Shown: positions 49,153 to 58,678, counted from the stretch's first letter. The stretch is 64,000 nt of DNA from Akkermansiaceae bacterium (GCA_905182475.1 CAJJBR010000034.1:1-64000); one strand, 5' to 3'. The notes: generated by a model not told the origin, from the letters alone. Numbers and translations are program-made.

Positions 49153-51536
49153 TGCTGTTCCTTGGTGATGTGTTCGATGTGGAGTGATCCGGTTTGGAGA
49201 TAGCTGCGCAGCATACGTGTCCAGGCTGCTTTTTCCTCGGGAGTGCTGGAAAATTCAAACCAAGCCATGGAGCGCTGGATCCCGATGGTGTCTGAGAGGA
49301 AGGCGTATTTCGCAGAAGCGGCGCTGCGGCGGCGGTTGATCAGATCGGTCTGCGCATCGAGGAGATCGAGGATGGAGGTGGCTCCGCGAGTGTATTTTTC
49401 CTGGACGGACTCGTAATATTTCTCAGAGGCGTTCTGGGCGTCGCGGGTAAGGCGAACGGCGGGATGACTGGCGGCGGATTGGTAGGCGTTGGTCAGGGCG
49501 CTTTGCTCGATGAGGTAGATGGCGTTGTCGCGCTGGGCTTCGAGTTGGCGAATTACTGCGGCTATTCGTTGCTGCTCAGTTCTGCGGAGGCCACCTTCGC
49601 TGAGCGGTATTCTGAAACCGATACCGACAGTCCATTCGCTCTGTCCATCGTAGTTCTGGGAGGTCTCTGTGATGAAACGATTGAAGCTGGCTGTAAGAGA
49701 TACCTCTGGGTGGAAGTTTCTGCGTCCGCGTTCCTTGAAAAGGATTCCCTGGCTGGCGAGACTCTTGTCGAAGGCGGAAATTTCTGGGGCGCGCCAGAGG
49801 GACATTTCCTTGATGAATCCGATGTATTTTTCGAACATGTCTAAGTTGTTAATGAGAGGACGTAGCTCTTCATCCATGAAGTAGACGTCCTTCTCGCCAA
49901 GCCCGATATCCTTGAGTCTGTAGTTTGTGCCCGCGCGTATACCTAGGGCTACATTGAGGGCGAAACGGGCGTTTTTCCGGGTTGCGTCCCTCTGGATGAG
50001 ATTGGATTTCGCATCGGCGTAGGAAGAGAGCCAGCGGAAAATTTCGGAGGGCTCGGCGGCGCCGATATCCCGGCGTGTCTTGGCTAGGTTGAGATTCTGC
50101 CCAGCGAGAGAGAGGTTTTCCTTTTCAATTTCGTAGAGCGCATCAGCGAGGAGGCAATCGAGGTAGGCGTTGCCCGTTTCTTGCATGCTGTCGAGGTGAA
50201 CGGATTCCAAATCGAAGGTGGAGGCGGCTTCGTCCTGAGCCTTTGCGCGGATCTGGCTGGTGAGCCTGTCGCTGTAAAGAAGCTGAGAGACTTCGGCACC
50301 GATCAGGAGAGAGTCGGTATTAGCCTCCGTTGCGCGGTTAATTCGGTCGGCCACACCGCTTTTCCTAGCGGATCCTGTGATGGAGAGCTGGGGAAAGCGT
50401 TGAGTTTTGAGGTTCTTTGCCTCCCAATATGTCGCGGAGAGGCGTGCTTTTGCGAGACGGATGCTGGCGTTGTTCTCAGCAGACAATTTCATGGCCTGAT
50501 CTATGGATAGGGAGGCATCGAATTGTTGGATGGTTTCTAAATCGATTAGCTCGGCAGAGAGAAGGGTTTCGTAATCGGGAGACCAGCCTATGACTTCCGC
50601 CGTCTTCATGTTGATCCTGAGGGTGTCGTTACTACGGAGGACGACGGGGAGGAGGGTGGTCGAAATGCCAGAGAATATCTGGTGGAGGTTGGTTGCACAG
50701 CGGCGGTGAAGGGCAAGGCTACTATCGGGCGAAAGGCTGGCGAGTGCGCCTGCTTTCACGTCTACTTCGCCAAGCATGGACATGGAGATAACTCCGCGCT
50801 GATTGAGGCCGGAGAGGAGTTTTCCCCGTTCTCCGAGCTTGTAGCCGTTTATGATCGAGATATAAACCGCTTTCGCAGAGGAGGGCAGATTCGCGAGCGC
50901 ACCTGAGGCGGTTGTGGTGGCCGGGATGACTACGATGTCGATTCCAAGTTGTTTCTCCACTGCCGGGATACGCTCGGAGAACTCCTCTGCTAGGCGCTCG
51001 ATAGCGAGACTGTCAATGATGGCATATAGCTTCTTCTTTCCGGAAATGCGGGAGAGCTCGGCAAGATCCGACTGGACGCGCCTTGCTTCGAGGACAAATG
51101 TAAAATTTGGAATCGTTGAAGTGCCGTTTTCAGAAATGGATTCGTTGTTGAGTTTGGAGAACTCGACTGCTCCGGCAACAACGGGTTTCGTGCGGAGGGC
51201 TGCGGGAAGATTCTCTGCAATATAGGATGAAACGACGCCAGCGGTATAGACGACGTCGATCGCGGGATCTTTGATTGCCTGCAGGAGCTTTACGCGAATG
51301 GCATCGCCGTCACCCAGCGCGTTGAAGCGGTCGACGGTTTCGAAACGGTAGCGATCCGAGGCCAGGATTTTGAGTTCTTCTTCGATACCGACGATCAGGG
51401 AATCGAAATGGGCGGAATCAGAATCACGGACGATCGCTATGCGTTTGATTTCCTGGGCGCGTAGGTTTAGGAAACTAAAACAGAGAGCAGCCAATAATAT
51501 CCACGCGATTCGTCTGTCTGGTTTGATAGTGATCAT
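49149..51536 (-). CDS. Fusion: N-terminal ABC substrate-binding-like periplasmic domain plus C-terminal TolC-family outer membrane efflux domain
   Basis: N-term IKRIAIVRDSDSAHFDSLIVGIEEELKIL...VVYTAGVVSSYIAENLPAALRTKPVVAG...KAVYISIINGY; C-term SIDQAMKLSAENNASIRLAKARLSATYWEAKNLKTQRFPQLSITGSA...YTRGATSILDLLDAQTDLINRRRS. Confidence 0.82.
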   Translation of the reverse strand: MITIKPDRRIAWILLAALCFSFLNLRAQEIKRIAIVRDSDSAHFDSLIVGIEEELKILASDRYRFETVDRFNALGDGDAIRVKLLQAIKDPAIDVVYTAGVVSSYIAENLPAALRTKPVVAGAVEFSKLNNESISENGTSTIPNFTFVLEARRVQSDLAELSRISGKKKLYAIIDSLAIERLAEEFSERIPAVEKQLGIDIVVIPATTTASGALANLPSSAKAVYISIINGYKLGERGKLLSGLNQRGVISMSMLGEVDVKAGALASLSPDSSLALHRRCATNLHQIFSGISTTLLPVVLRSNDTLRINMKTAEVIGWSPDYETLLSAELIDLETIQQFDASLSIDQAMKLSAENNASIRLAKARLSATYWEAKNLKTQRFPQLSITGSARKSGVADRINRATEANTDSLLIGAEVSQLLYSDRLTSQIRAKAQDEAASTFDLESVHLDSMQETGNAYLDCLLADALYEIEKENLSLAGQNLNLAKTRRDIGAAEPSEIFRWLSSYADAKSNLIQRDATRKNARFALNVALGIRAGTNYRLKDIGLGEKDVYFMDEELRPLINNLDMFEKYIGFIKEMSLWRAPEISAFDKSLASQGILFKERGRRNFHPEVSLTASFNRFITETSQNYDGQSEWTVGIGFRIPLSEGGLRRTEQQRIAAVIRQLEAQRDNAIYLIEQSALTNAYQSAASHPAVRLTRDAQNASEKYYESVQEKYTRGATSILDLLDAQTDLINRRRSAASAKYAFLSDTIGIQRSMAWFEFSSTPEEKAAWTRMLRSYLQTGSLHIEHITKEQQ

Positions 51537-51689
51537 GGGTCTACGGGTGGGTAATAATATCGGCCTGCCGATGGCTGGGTTGTTAGCAGGCTTTCCGCCA
51601 AGAAATCGTCAGTCAAAACGAATCAAGCCAAAATGCCCGTAGCATGCCAAGGATCTTCGGCTGTAAATCTATCCCGTTTCTAGTTTTTT

Positions 51690-51980
51690 CATGTACTCAA
51701 AGGAGTGCTGGGGTCGGAGCATCATCTGATTGCGAAGGTGAGGTTAGCTGATCTGTTTTTCGTGTGGAAACAACGAACCAACCAGGCGGTGTTCAACCGG
51801 ATCGGGATGAAGCATGTTGACTTCGTGGTGTGCGATGCGAGTCACGGCACAGCAAAGGCGAAGGAATATGATGCTTTTGTGGATCAGGTTTTCGCCGCGG
51901 CGTAACTACCGTTGCTGCGAGTTCAAGCGGCGCGAGGGTATGTGCCGGGGGAGATCGCGGAGGTGGTGCGGGGGCGCGAT
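51690..51980 (+). pseudogene. DUF2726-like remnant with internal TAA and apparent internal deletion
   Basis: HVLKGVLGSEHHLIAKVRLADLFFVWKQRTNQAVFNRIGMKHVDFVVCDASHGTAKAKEYDAFVDQVFAAA*LPLLRVQAARGYVPGEIAEVVRGRD; TAA at 51903-51905. Confidence 0.72.
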
Positions 51981-52077
51981 GGCAGGGGAAGTTATGCCAC
52001 GGTGCGGCTATGAGGCGTGTGCTTCGCGGATTCACGGTTTTTCGCTAACTCTAAGGGTCGTTCATTTTCAAGGGCAG

Positions 52078-52150
52078 GCTGGGGATGTGGCTTGGGTTGC
52101 TGGGCGGCCATAGGGCACGGCCCTCCTTGGGCTCAGCCTCTGATGAATTG
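52078..52150. repeat. Short interspersed repeat, copy 2 (see 625-700)
   Basis: gctggggatgtggcttgggttgctgggcggccatagggcacggccctccttgggctcagcc. Confidence 0.65.
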
Positions 52151-52291
52151 CGCTGATAACGCCTTCAACTGCGAACCCTGATCGGCATGCTTTGCAAGCC
52201 AATTGAAGTGGTAAGCTTATACTGTCGGCTAATTGGTTAGACGGGGTGGAAAGCGGTTGCAGGAATCGTCCTGGGTGTTTTAGGATGAAGC

Positions 52292-53320
52292 GTGCCTGAT
52301 GCGGAAGAGAACCCCTTTGTTGCGAAAATGACTGCGGACGGAGAGTTCCTTCGCTCCGCTTTCCAGGCCATGCTAAAAGCGAGGATACTGGAAAATAAGC
52401 TCTCCAGCCTATACAAGGCCGGGAAAATCGTCGGTGGCGTGTATCTGGGAAGGGGACAGGAAGCGATCAGTGCCTCCCTGGGAACATCCCTTATTCAGGG
52501 CAAGGATTGCTTTGCCCCGTTGATACGGGATCAGGCGGGACGGACTGCTTTTGGCGAACCGTTGATCGACTGCACGCGGACATACCTCGGTTCGGTCGAA
52601 GGGCCGATGAAGGGGCGCGACGGAAATATTCACCGCGGTCGCCCTGAAATGGGAATGCCCGCCATGATTTCCCATCTCGGAGCGCAAGTGCCTCTGATCG
52701 CTGGAATGCTATTTGCGAAACGACTTAAAGGGACGCTGGCTGGATGTGTCGGTGCGACTTCTGTCGGTGATGGTGCTACTTCCACGGGAGCTTTTCACGA
52801 AGGACTAAACCTTGCTGCGGTTGAAAAACTGCCAATGGTCGTGGTGGTCGCGAACAACCAGTTCGCTTACTCAACTCCGAACAGCCGCCAATTCGCATGC
52901 GCGGATCTGGTCGAGCGCGCGAAGGGCTACGGTATTGGTGGTTTTTCCGTAGATGGAACCGATTTTATGGCATGCGCTTCTGTCGTCGGCGAGGCGGTGC
53001 GGCTTGCCCGTGAAGGCGGTGGCCCGCAAATGATCGTGGCGCATTTGCTCAGGCTGGGGGGACACGGTGAGCACGATGATGGCTCCTACGTTCCGGAAGC
53101 AGCACGCAGCGGTCACTACGGGCGCGACTGTATCGAGGTCGCCATGCGCCAGCTTGTCGAAAACGGATTTGCCACTGCTGATGAAATCCTCGCTTGGCAG
53201 GATGAGACCGCCGAAGATGTCCAGAAGGCAGTCGCACAGGCGCAACAAGAGCCATCGCCCGATCCGTATCGGGAAAATTGGACGGCGCTTTCAACCGAAT
53301 TTCCAATATCAACAACGTGA
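52292..53320 (+). CDS. pdhA: Pyruvate dehydrogenase E1 component, alpha subunit
   Basis: GGVYLGRGQEAISASLGTSL, MGMPAMISHLGAQVPLIAGMLFAKRL, VGDGATSTGAFHEGLNLAAVEKLPMVVVVANNQFAYSTP. Confidence 0.92.
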   Translation: MPDAEENPFVAKMTADGEFLRSAFQAMLKARILENKLSSLYKAGKIVGGVYLGRGQEAISASLGTSLIQGKDCFAPLIRDQAGRTAFGEPLIDCTRTYLGSVEGPMKGRDGNIHRGRPEMGMPAMISHLGAQVPLIAGMLFAKRLKGTLAGCVGATSVGDGATSTGAFHEGLNLAAVEKLPMVVVVANNQFAYSTPNSRQFACADLVERAKGYGIGGFSVDGTDFMACASVVGEAVRLAREGGGPQMIVAHLLRLGGHGEHDDGSYVPEAARSGHYGRDCIEVAMRQLVENGFATADEILAWQDETAEDVQKAVAQAQQEPSPDPYRENWTALSTEFPISTT

Positions 53321-54282
53321 GTGTAACCTATATCGATGCGATCCGTGAGGCTCAGGAGACGTTGCTCCGTGAGGATGAAAGGGTGTTTCTCTACGGCCAG
53401 GATATCTCGAGCTTTGGCGGTGCGTTCAAGGCGACCAAAGGGCTTGCGGAAGCTTTTCCCAATCGTGTATTCGACTGCCCTATTTCCGAGGATGCGATGA
53501 TCGGTCTGGCGGTTGGTTCTGCCATCGAGGGAATGCGGCCGATTATCGAGATGCAGTTCGCTGACTTTTCCTCCATCGCTTTCAACCAGATCGTAAACCA
53601 GGCGGCGACGCATTTTTACCGCACTGGCATGCCGATCCCGATTACCGTGCGTCTTCCTTCCGGTGGCACTCCAGGATCCGGCCCTTTCCACAGTCAGAGC
53701 ATGGAGGGGATCTACGCCCAGTATCCGGGCTTGGTTGTCGTGACTCCTGCGACGGTCTCCGACGCCTACCACATGCTCATCGATTCGGTGAAACTCGATG
53801 ATCCGGTTCTCTACTGCGAGCACAAGTTCCTCTACCGCTGGCTCAAGTCGAAAAAAATCAACGGTGACTATCTCCCAATCGGGCAAGCAAGGATCGCTAG
53901 GCCGGGGAAACACGCAACTGTCGTAACCTATAGTGCGATGGTGCACGAGGCGGTGCGCGCAGCAGACCGTTTGCAGGCGGATGGCTACGAGATCGAAGTC
54001 GTGGATCTTCGTTCAGTGAAACCTCTGGATCTTGATACCGTCCTTGCCTCTGTGGCACGGACCGGAAGATTGCTCGCACTCGGTGAGGCTTTTCCATGGG
54101 GCGGTGTGACGGCTGAGGTCGTTGCGAAAGTCACCGAGGAAGGTTTCCACTTGCTGGATGCTCCTCCGCAGCGACTCAACGCGCGGGATACTCCCGTCCC
54201 TTACCACCCCAAGCTCTGGGCTGCGCATCGACCTACTCCAGAATCGATTTGTGAAGCTTTGAGAAAACTACTATCCTTTTAG
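53317..54282 (+). CDS. pdhB: Pyruvate dehydrogenase E1 component, beta subunit
   Basis: GTG start overlapping the pdhA stop; VTYIDAIREAQETLLREDERVFLYGQDISSFGGAFKATKGL, VDLRSVKPLDLDTVLASVARTGRLLALGEA. Confidence 0.93.
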   Translation: MSVTYIDAIREAQETLLREDERVFLYGQDISSFGGAFKATKGLAEAFPNRVFDCPISEDAMIGLAVGSAIEGMRPIIEMQFADFSSIAFNQIVNQAATHFYRTGMPIPITVRLPSGGTPGSGPFHSQSMEGIYAQYPGLVVVTPATVSDAYHMLIDSVKLDDPVLYCEHKFLYRWLKSKKINGDYLPIGQARIARPGKHATVVTYSAMVHEAVRAADRLQADGYEIEVVDLRSVKPLDLDTVLASVARTGRLLALGEAFPWGGVTAEVVAKVTEEGFHLLDAPPQRLNARDTPVPYHPKLWAAHRPTPESICEALRKLLSF

Positions 54283-54304
54283 TAACTAAGAAGTAACCAA
54301 GACC

Positions 54305-55537
54305 ATGCCTATCGTTCCAATTTTGATGCCACAGCTCGGAGAATCCATCGCCGAGGCAACGGTCATCCGCCTTGATATCGCGCTCGGGGATTCCGTGAAA
54401 ACGGATCAGGAAATCATCGAGGTGGAAACCAACAAGGCGGTGATGGGCGTTACGACTCTGTGCGACGGTGTCGTTTCGGAAATCAGGGCGGTGGAAGGGG
54501 TTTCCTATTCCGTGGGATCGCTGCTGGGTTTTCTGGAGGTGACCGAGGAGGAGGTTACCAGGACAGGTGTCGATACGACTGAGTCCCTTGAGGCGAAAAA
54601 GGATCCCCAGCCAGATCAGAAGAATGACGAGGAAGAGAATCTCCACTTCGCCCTCGACGGCGATTCCTATGAAGAGGATCCGAGTATCATTCCGAGCGTG
54701 AAAGGCCTGCCAGTGCCTACCGGCGTGATGGGTGCCCATTACATTTCCCCGAGAATGCGTGCACGCATGAACGACATGGGACTGCGTGAGGCAGATATTT
54801 CAGCCATCGTCGGAACAGGTGCAGGCGGACGTGTCACCGTCGAAGACCTTGAGCGGTTCCTCGACTATCTTGACGAGTGGCCAAGCGTCGCGGCATCACC
54901 GATGCGCATGGCGGTAGCCGATGCGATGCGACGGAGCTGGACTAGACCTCTCGCGACGGTCGGCCTGCCCGTTTTACTTGACCGAGCACTCGATCACCGC
55001 CGCTCCCAAAATCCGAAGCCCGGCCTGACCCTTTACCTTCTCCGCGCTCTCGCCCTCGCCCTCGCCGAGCAACCGATGACAGCAGGTTATCTGATCGGTG
55101 AAAAAGTGGTTCATCCCCGCTCCTTCGACATCGGTGTCGCGGTGCAGGTAGAGGATGGAGTGGTGGTTCCGACAGTTCGGAAAGTGGATCAAAAATCGTT
55201 GAGTGAGCTTGTCGCTGATTACGACGATCTTGTTGATCGCGCGCGTCGCCGTAGGCTTACCGAGGAGGATTCCAGCGGAGGGATCGCCACCGTTACCAAT
55301 TTCGGAACGTTCGGGCTTACCACCGGAACACCCATCCCACTGCCAAATGAAACCCTTATCCTCGGGATAGGGGCAGGAAAAAAGAAGCCGGTCTGGAGCG
55401 ATCAAGTGGAGGCTTTCCTCCCCGCCACAGAAGCCCAACTGCTACTGACTTTCGACCATCGCGTGGTCGATGGCGGTGGTGCAGGGGTTCTGTTAAAACG
55501 TGTTGCAGCACTCCTTCAGCAGCCCGAGAGTCTATAA
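54305..55537 (+). CDS. Dihydrolipoamide acyltransferase (E2), single lipoyl domain
   Basis: PQLGESIAEATVIRLDIALGDSVKTDQEIIEVETNKAVM lipoyl motif; peripheral-subunit binding YISPRMRARMNDMGL; LLLTFDHRVVDGGGAGVLLKRV. Confidence 0.92.
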   Translation: MPIVPILMPQLGESIAEATVIRLDIALGDSVKTDQEIIEVETNKAVMGVTTLCDGVVSEIRAVEGVSYSVGSLLGFLEVTEEEVTRTGVDTTESLEAKKDPQPDQKNDEEENLHFALDGDSYEEDPSIIPSVKGLPVPTGVMGAHYISPRMRARMNDMGLREADISAIVGTGAGGRVTVEDLERFLDYLDEWPSVAASPMRMAVADAMRRSWTRPLATVGLPVLLDRALDHRRSQNPKPGLTLYLLRALALALAEQPMTAGYLIGEKVVHPRSFDIGVAVQVEDGVVVPTVRKVDQKSLSELVADYDDLVDRARRRRLTEEDSSGGIATVTNFGTFGLTTGTPIPLPNETLILGIGAGKKKPVWSDQVEAFLPATEAQLLLTFDHRVVDGGGAGVLLKRVAALLQQPESL

Positions 55538-55549
55538 CGACTTGTTATT

Positions 55550-56191
55550 GTGGACGCTGATACAGATAAACCCGATAAGGTGGATATCCCGAAAAAGGCG
55601 ATCTACCGCCTTTCGATCTACCACCGTTGTTTGCAGAAGCTGAAGGCTACGGATCAGGAGACGGTCAGTTCTACCACGCTTGCCAAAGCTGCTGGAGTCA
55701 CCCCCTCCCAACTGCGGAGGGATCTGGGCTATTTCGGCCAGTTCGGCACCCGCGGCCTAGGATATCCAGTGGACAATCTTATCACGACGATACGCGAGGC
55801 ATTGGGACGCGAGCAACTGCAACCTGTAGTTCTCGTTGGCGCGGGGAATCTCGGCTCTGCGCTCCTTCGTTACCAGGGTTTCCAGAAAGGCGGCTTTGAT
55901 GTCATTGCTGCCTTCGATGCGAGACCCGAAGAGGCGCGCGCCAAGGAACTCGAAATACCGGTGCATGATGTTTCCATGATGGCAAAATTCATTTTCGAGA
56001 ACGAAGTAAAACTGGCCATACTCTGCGTGCCCGTCGGATTTGCTCAGGAGGTTGCGAATTGCCTGGTCGCTTATGGTATCCAAGGGATTCTGAACTTTTC
56101 AACGATCATGCTGGAGGTGCCTTCCGACGTGACCGTGAACAACGTGGATCTGGCTATGGAGCTGGAGCATCTCGGATATTTCATCAGATGA
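55550..56191 (+). CDS. rex: Redox-sensing transcriptional repressor Rex
   Basis: IPKKAIYRLSIYHRCL, TTLAKAAGVTPSQLRRDLGYFGQFGTRGLGY, PVVLVGAGNLGSALLRYQGFQKGGFDVIAAFD. Confidence 0.95.
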   Translation: MDADTDKPDKVDIPKKAIYRLSIYHRCLQKLKATDQETVSSTTLAKAAGVTPSQLRRDLGYFGQFGTRGLGYPVDNLITTIREALGREQLQPVVLVGAGNLGSALLRYQGFQKGGFDVIAAFDARPEEARAKELEIPVHDVSMMAKFIFENEVKLAILCVPVGFAQEVANCLVAYGIQGILNFSTIMLEVPSDVTVNNVDLAMELEHLGYFIR

Positions 56192-56790
56192 TTCCCGAAA
56201 AGGAATATCTCCCTAAGAAGGAAGGTGGTGTGCGCGTTGCTGAAGGTAGCAGAGATGAAATGTCCGTAATACCGATGCAACCGCAGGAATTCGAGGAGTT
56301 CATCGAGCAAGCGGTGAACGACCACGAATCTGCCCTGACTGGCTATGCAAGAACCTACCTACATGACTTGGAACGATCGCGCGATGTCGTGCAGGATACA
56401 TTCATCCGCCTGTGCAAGCAGGATCCGGAGAAGGTGCGTAAATATCTTAAGACATGGCTGTTTACTGTCTGCCGGAACCGTTGTCTCGATGTCATCCGGA
56501 AGGACAAGCGAGTCGAGCCTCTCGACGAAATTCGTTGGCAAAAAGTCGCTGGGACGGAATCGGCTCCAGATGAACAGGCTGAATATGACGAGGCCGTTGC
56601 CGACGTCATGCGTTTCATGGACAGGCTTTCAAAAAACCAGAAGGAGGTCATTTTGTTGAAATTCCAACAAGGGATGAGCTACGGGGAGATCAGCGATGTC
56701 ACGGGGCTTACGTCCGGAAATATCGGTTTCCTAATCCACACGGGATTGAAGCGGTTACGGGAAATGATGCCGGGAAAAGTGAAAATTTGA
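56188..56790 (+). CDS. ECF-type RNA polymerase sigma factor
   Basis: ATGA overlap with rex; RSRDVVQDTFIRLCKQ, WLFTVCRNRCLDVIRKDKR, RLSKNQKEVILLKFQQGMSYGEISDVTGLTSGNIGFLIHTGLKRLRE. Confidence 0.93.
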   Translation: MIPEKEYLPKKEGGVRVAEGSRDEMSVIPMQPQEFEEFIEQAVNDHESALTGYARTYLHDLERSRDVVQDTFIRLCKQDPEKVRKYLKTWLFTVCRNRCLDVIRKDKRVEPLDEIRWQKVAGTESAPDEQAEYDEAVADVMRFMDRLSKNQKEVILLKFQQGMSYGEISDVTGLTSGNIGFLIHTGLKRLREMMPGKVKI

Positions 56791-56791
56791 T

Positions 56792-57922
56792 ATGAAACTT
56801 CATCAGGAAGATCCAAGACTGACCGCATATTTGCTGGGTGAACTTTCGCCGAAGGAAGCCGAGGCGGTCGAGAGCGCGACAGCGACCGATGAAGCTTTGC
56901 GTGCCGTTCTTGGGGGCACGAGTCGTATGTGTACGGATCTGAAGGCGTTGCTGGATAGTGACGACGGAGACCACCTCCTTCCAAAGCATCGCGAGAACAT
57001 CCGCAAGGCATCGAAAGTTGCGGCGCGCCAAGGGAAAATTGAACTGCTCAAGTCGCATCGCCAGGCTCGTAAAGTTTGGCAAATCCCGTTGGCAGCAGCA
57101 GCAGTCATCGGTGGTGGTGTTTTTCTGCTGACCTTAATTTCATCTCCGAAACGAGGTGGCACCAAGCCGGTGGCAACGAAAACGAATACCCCGAATTCCG
57201 ATAATACTGGAATCGAGGCCGTACCTAGTGATGGCAACGTGATGCGACTTCCACTAGACGCTGGTAAACGTAGCCTTTCCCTTATTACCAATGCTGTGCG
57301 CATCGATGACAGAATGCCCACACAGCAAGATGTGAGGATCGAGGAACTCCTTAATGCGTTCCCATTGAAAGCCAAGGGTACCGCTGCACTATGGAAGGGA
57401 TGTTCTCTCGCCGCTGAGATCCTACCGTGCCCGTGGCGCCCGTCTGGAAACCTCATTTTCGTATCCCTCCAAGGTGCCAAGGATGAGGATAGGAAACTTT
57501 CCATCGAACTCCAAACTGACGGGAATTCAATATCCAATCATAGACTCTTAGGTTACTCGATCGGGGCGGGTAATATGAACGTTGCTCCTGCTGTAACGAC
57601 GATTCCTGCAGGAGAATCGGTCGTGCTCGTAATCGAAGCAGTAGCGAATGGAAAGGGACTGGGCACGCTTACATGGACTATTGATGGCGCCGGTGCTCCA
57701 CCTGTGGAGCTCGTTTTTTATCCCGAGAAAGAGCCTTCAGATGACGCAAGCTTCGCCACGCTGATCTGCGGATTTGGTCTTTGGCTTAGAGGGGAGGGGA
57801 AACCTACGATCGATGATCTGCTAGTGCTTGCGCTAGCACGCGAGGCAGCTGCGGAAAATCTCGTGGCCGACCGCTACGATTTTATCACTCTCGTCGACCA
57901 GGCAGTGAAGCTTTCCGAGTAG
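56792..57922 (+). CDS. Membrane-anchored YfbK-like protein lacking the central VWA domain; putative anti-sigma-like N-terminus
   Basis: N-term DPRLTAYLLGELSPKEAEAVESA; one TM segment; VRIEELLNAFPLK, EILPCPWRPSGNLIFVSLQGAK, HRLLGYSIGAGNM, ASFATLICGFGLWLRGEGKPTIDDLLVLAL...RYDFITLVDQA. Confidence 0.7.
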   Translation: MKLHQEDPRLTAYLLGELSPKEAEAVESATATDEALRAVLGGTSRMCTDLKALLDSDDGDHLLPKHRENIRKASKVAARQGKIELLKSHRQARKVWQIPLAAAAVIGGGVFLLTLISSPKRGGTKPVATKTNTPNSDNTGIEAVPSDGNVMRLPLDAGKRSLSLITNAVRIDDRMPTQQDVRIEELLNAFPLKAKGTAALWKGCSLAAEILPCPWRPSGNLIFVSLQGAKDEDRKLSIELQTDGNSISNHRLLGYSIGAGNMNVAPAVTTIPAGESVVLVIEAVANGKGLGTLTWTIDGAGAPPVELVFYPEKEPSDDASFATLICGFGLWLRGEGKPTIDDLLVLALAREAAAENLVADRYDFITLVDQAVKLSE

Positions 57923-57925
57923 TAG

Positions 57926-58678
57926 TTACGGAACCCGATTTACTTTGATCTTATCCTTAGTGAAGCGGACTACGACCTGGTAGCCCCTGCCCAATCTCGA
58001 CGTTCCAAGCATCACTGTGCCGCCGTGTTCCAGATCCCAGAGATGGCTGGCCAACATTTGTCCGTCTTCAAGGACGTTGGCATTGGGGATGCCCGTTTTT
58101 TGCTTCGGATTGCCATGCAGGGAGATAATCAATGGGATACATTCTTCCCAGCATGGCTTGAGGATTCCCACATATTCTCCGGACGTTTTGTTTTCCGTTT
58201 GCAAAGTGACTTCATGGAGAAGGCCTGCTTGGCTCCAATCGAAAAACAGGAAGCAGTAAAGTCCGCCAATCGAAACCTTAGTCCGATAAATCCCGTTCAG
58301 ACCCGTGCGGCCTAGGAAAACCCCAGGCACTCCACTTTCCACAACCTTGCTGGCCTTTAGCTTTTTACTCACGGTCTCGCGGCTGTCTCCGAATTTCAAT
58401 GTATCGAACATCGCATCCGCATCTGGCATTACCTCGCCACCGTTTCCTATCGGATGCTTGAGGTTCAGCCAGCGACGGTCGTTTTCATGAAGCTTCTCTA
58501 GATTGAAGGTGAGTTTTTTCCCGTCTTCGCGGATCAGTGTAACGTTGTTTTCCTCGCGGCTTACGAGTTCGGCTTTAAAATGCTTAGTTCCATCCGCATT
58601 TGTCCATGTTCGGGTTTCACCGGCACCAAGAAAGGTGGAAAGGGAGAGGAGCAGTGATAGAGTGCAGATCTTGTGCAT
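57926..58678 (-). CDS. Exported SHD1-domain protein
   Basis: Signal peptide; TRTWTNADGTKHFKAELVSREENNVTLIREDGKKLTFNLEKLHENDRRWL matches the SHD1 pattern. Confidence 0.75.
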   Translation of the reverse strand: MHKICTLSLLLSLSTFLGAGETRTWTNADGTKHFKAELVSREENNVTLIREDGKKLTFNLEKLHENDRRWLNLKHPIGNGGEVMPDADAMFDTLKFGDSRETVSKKLKASKVVESGVPGVFLGRTGLNGIYRTKVSIGGLYCFLFFDWSQAGLLHEVTLQTENKTSGEYVGILKPCWEECIPLIISLHGNPKQKTGIPNANVLEDGQMLASHLWDLEHGGTVMLGTSRLGRGYQVVVRFTKDKIKVNRVP

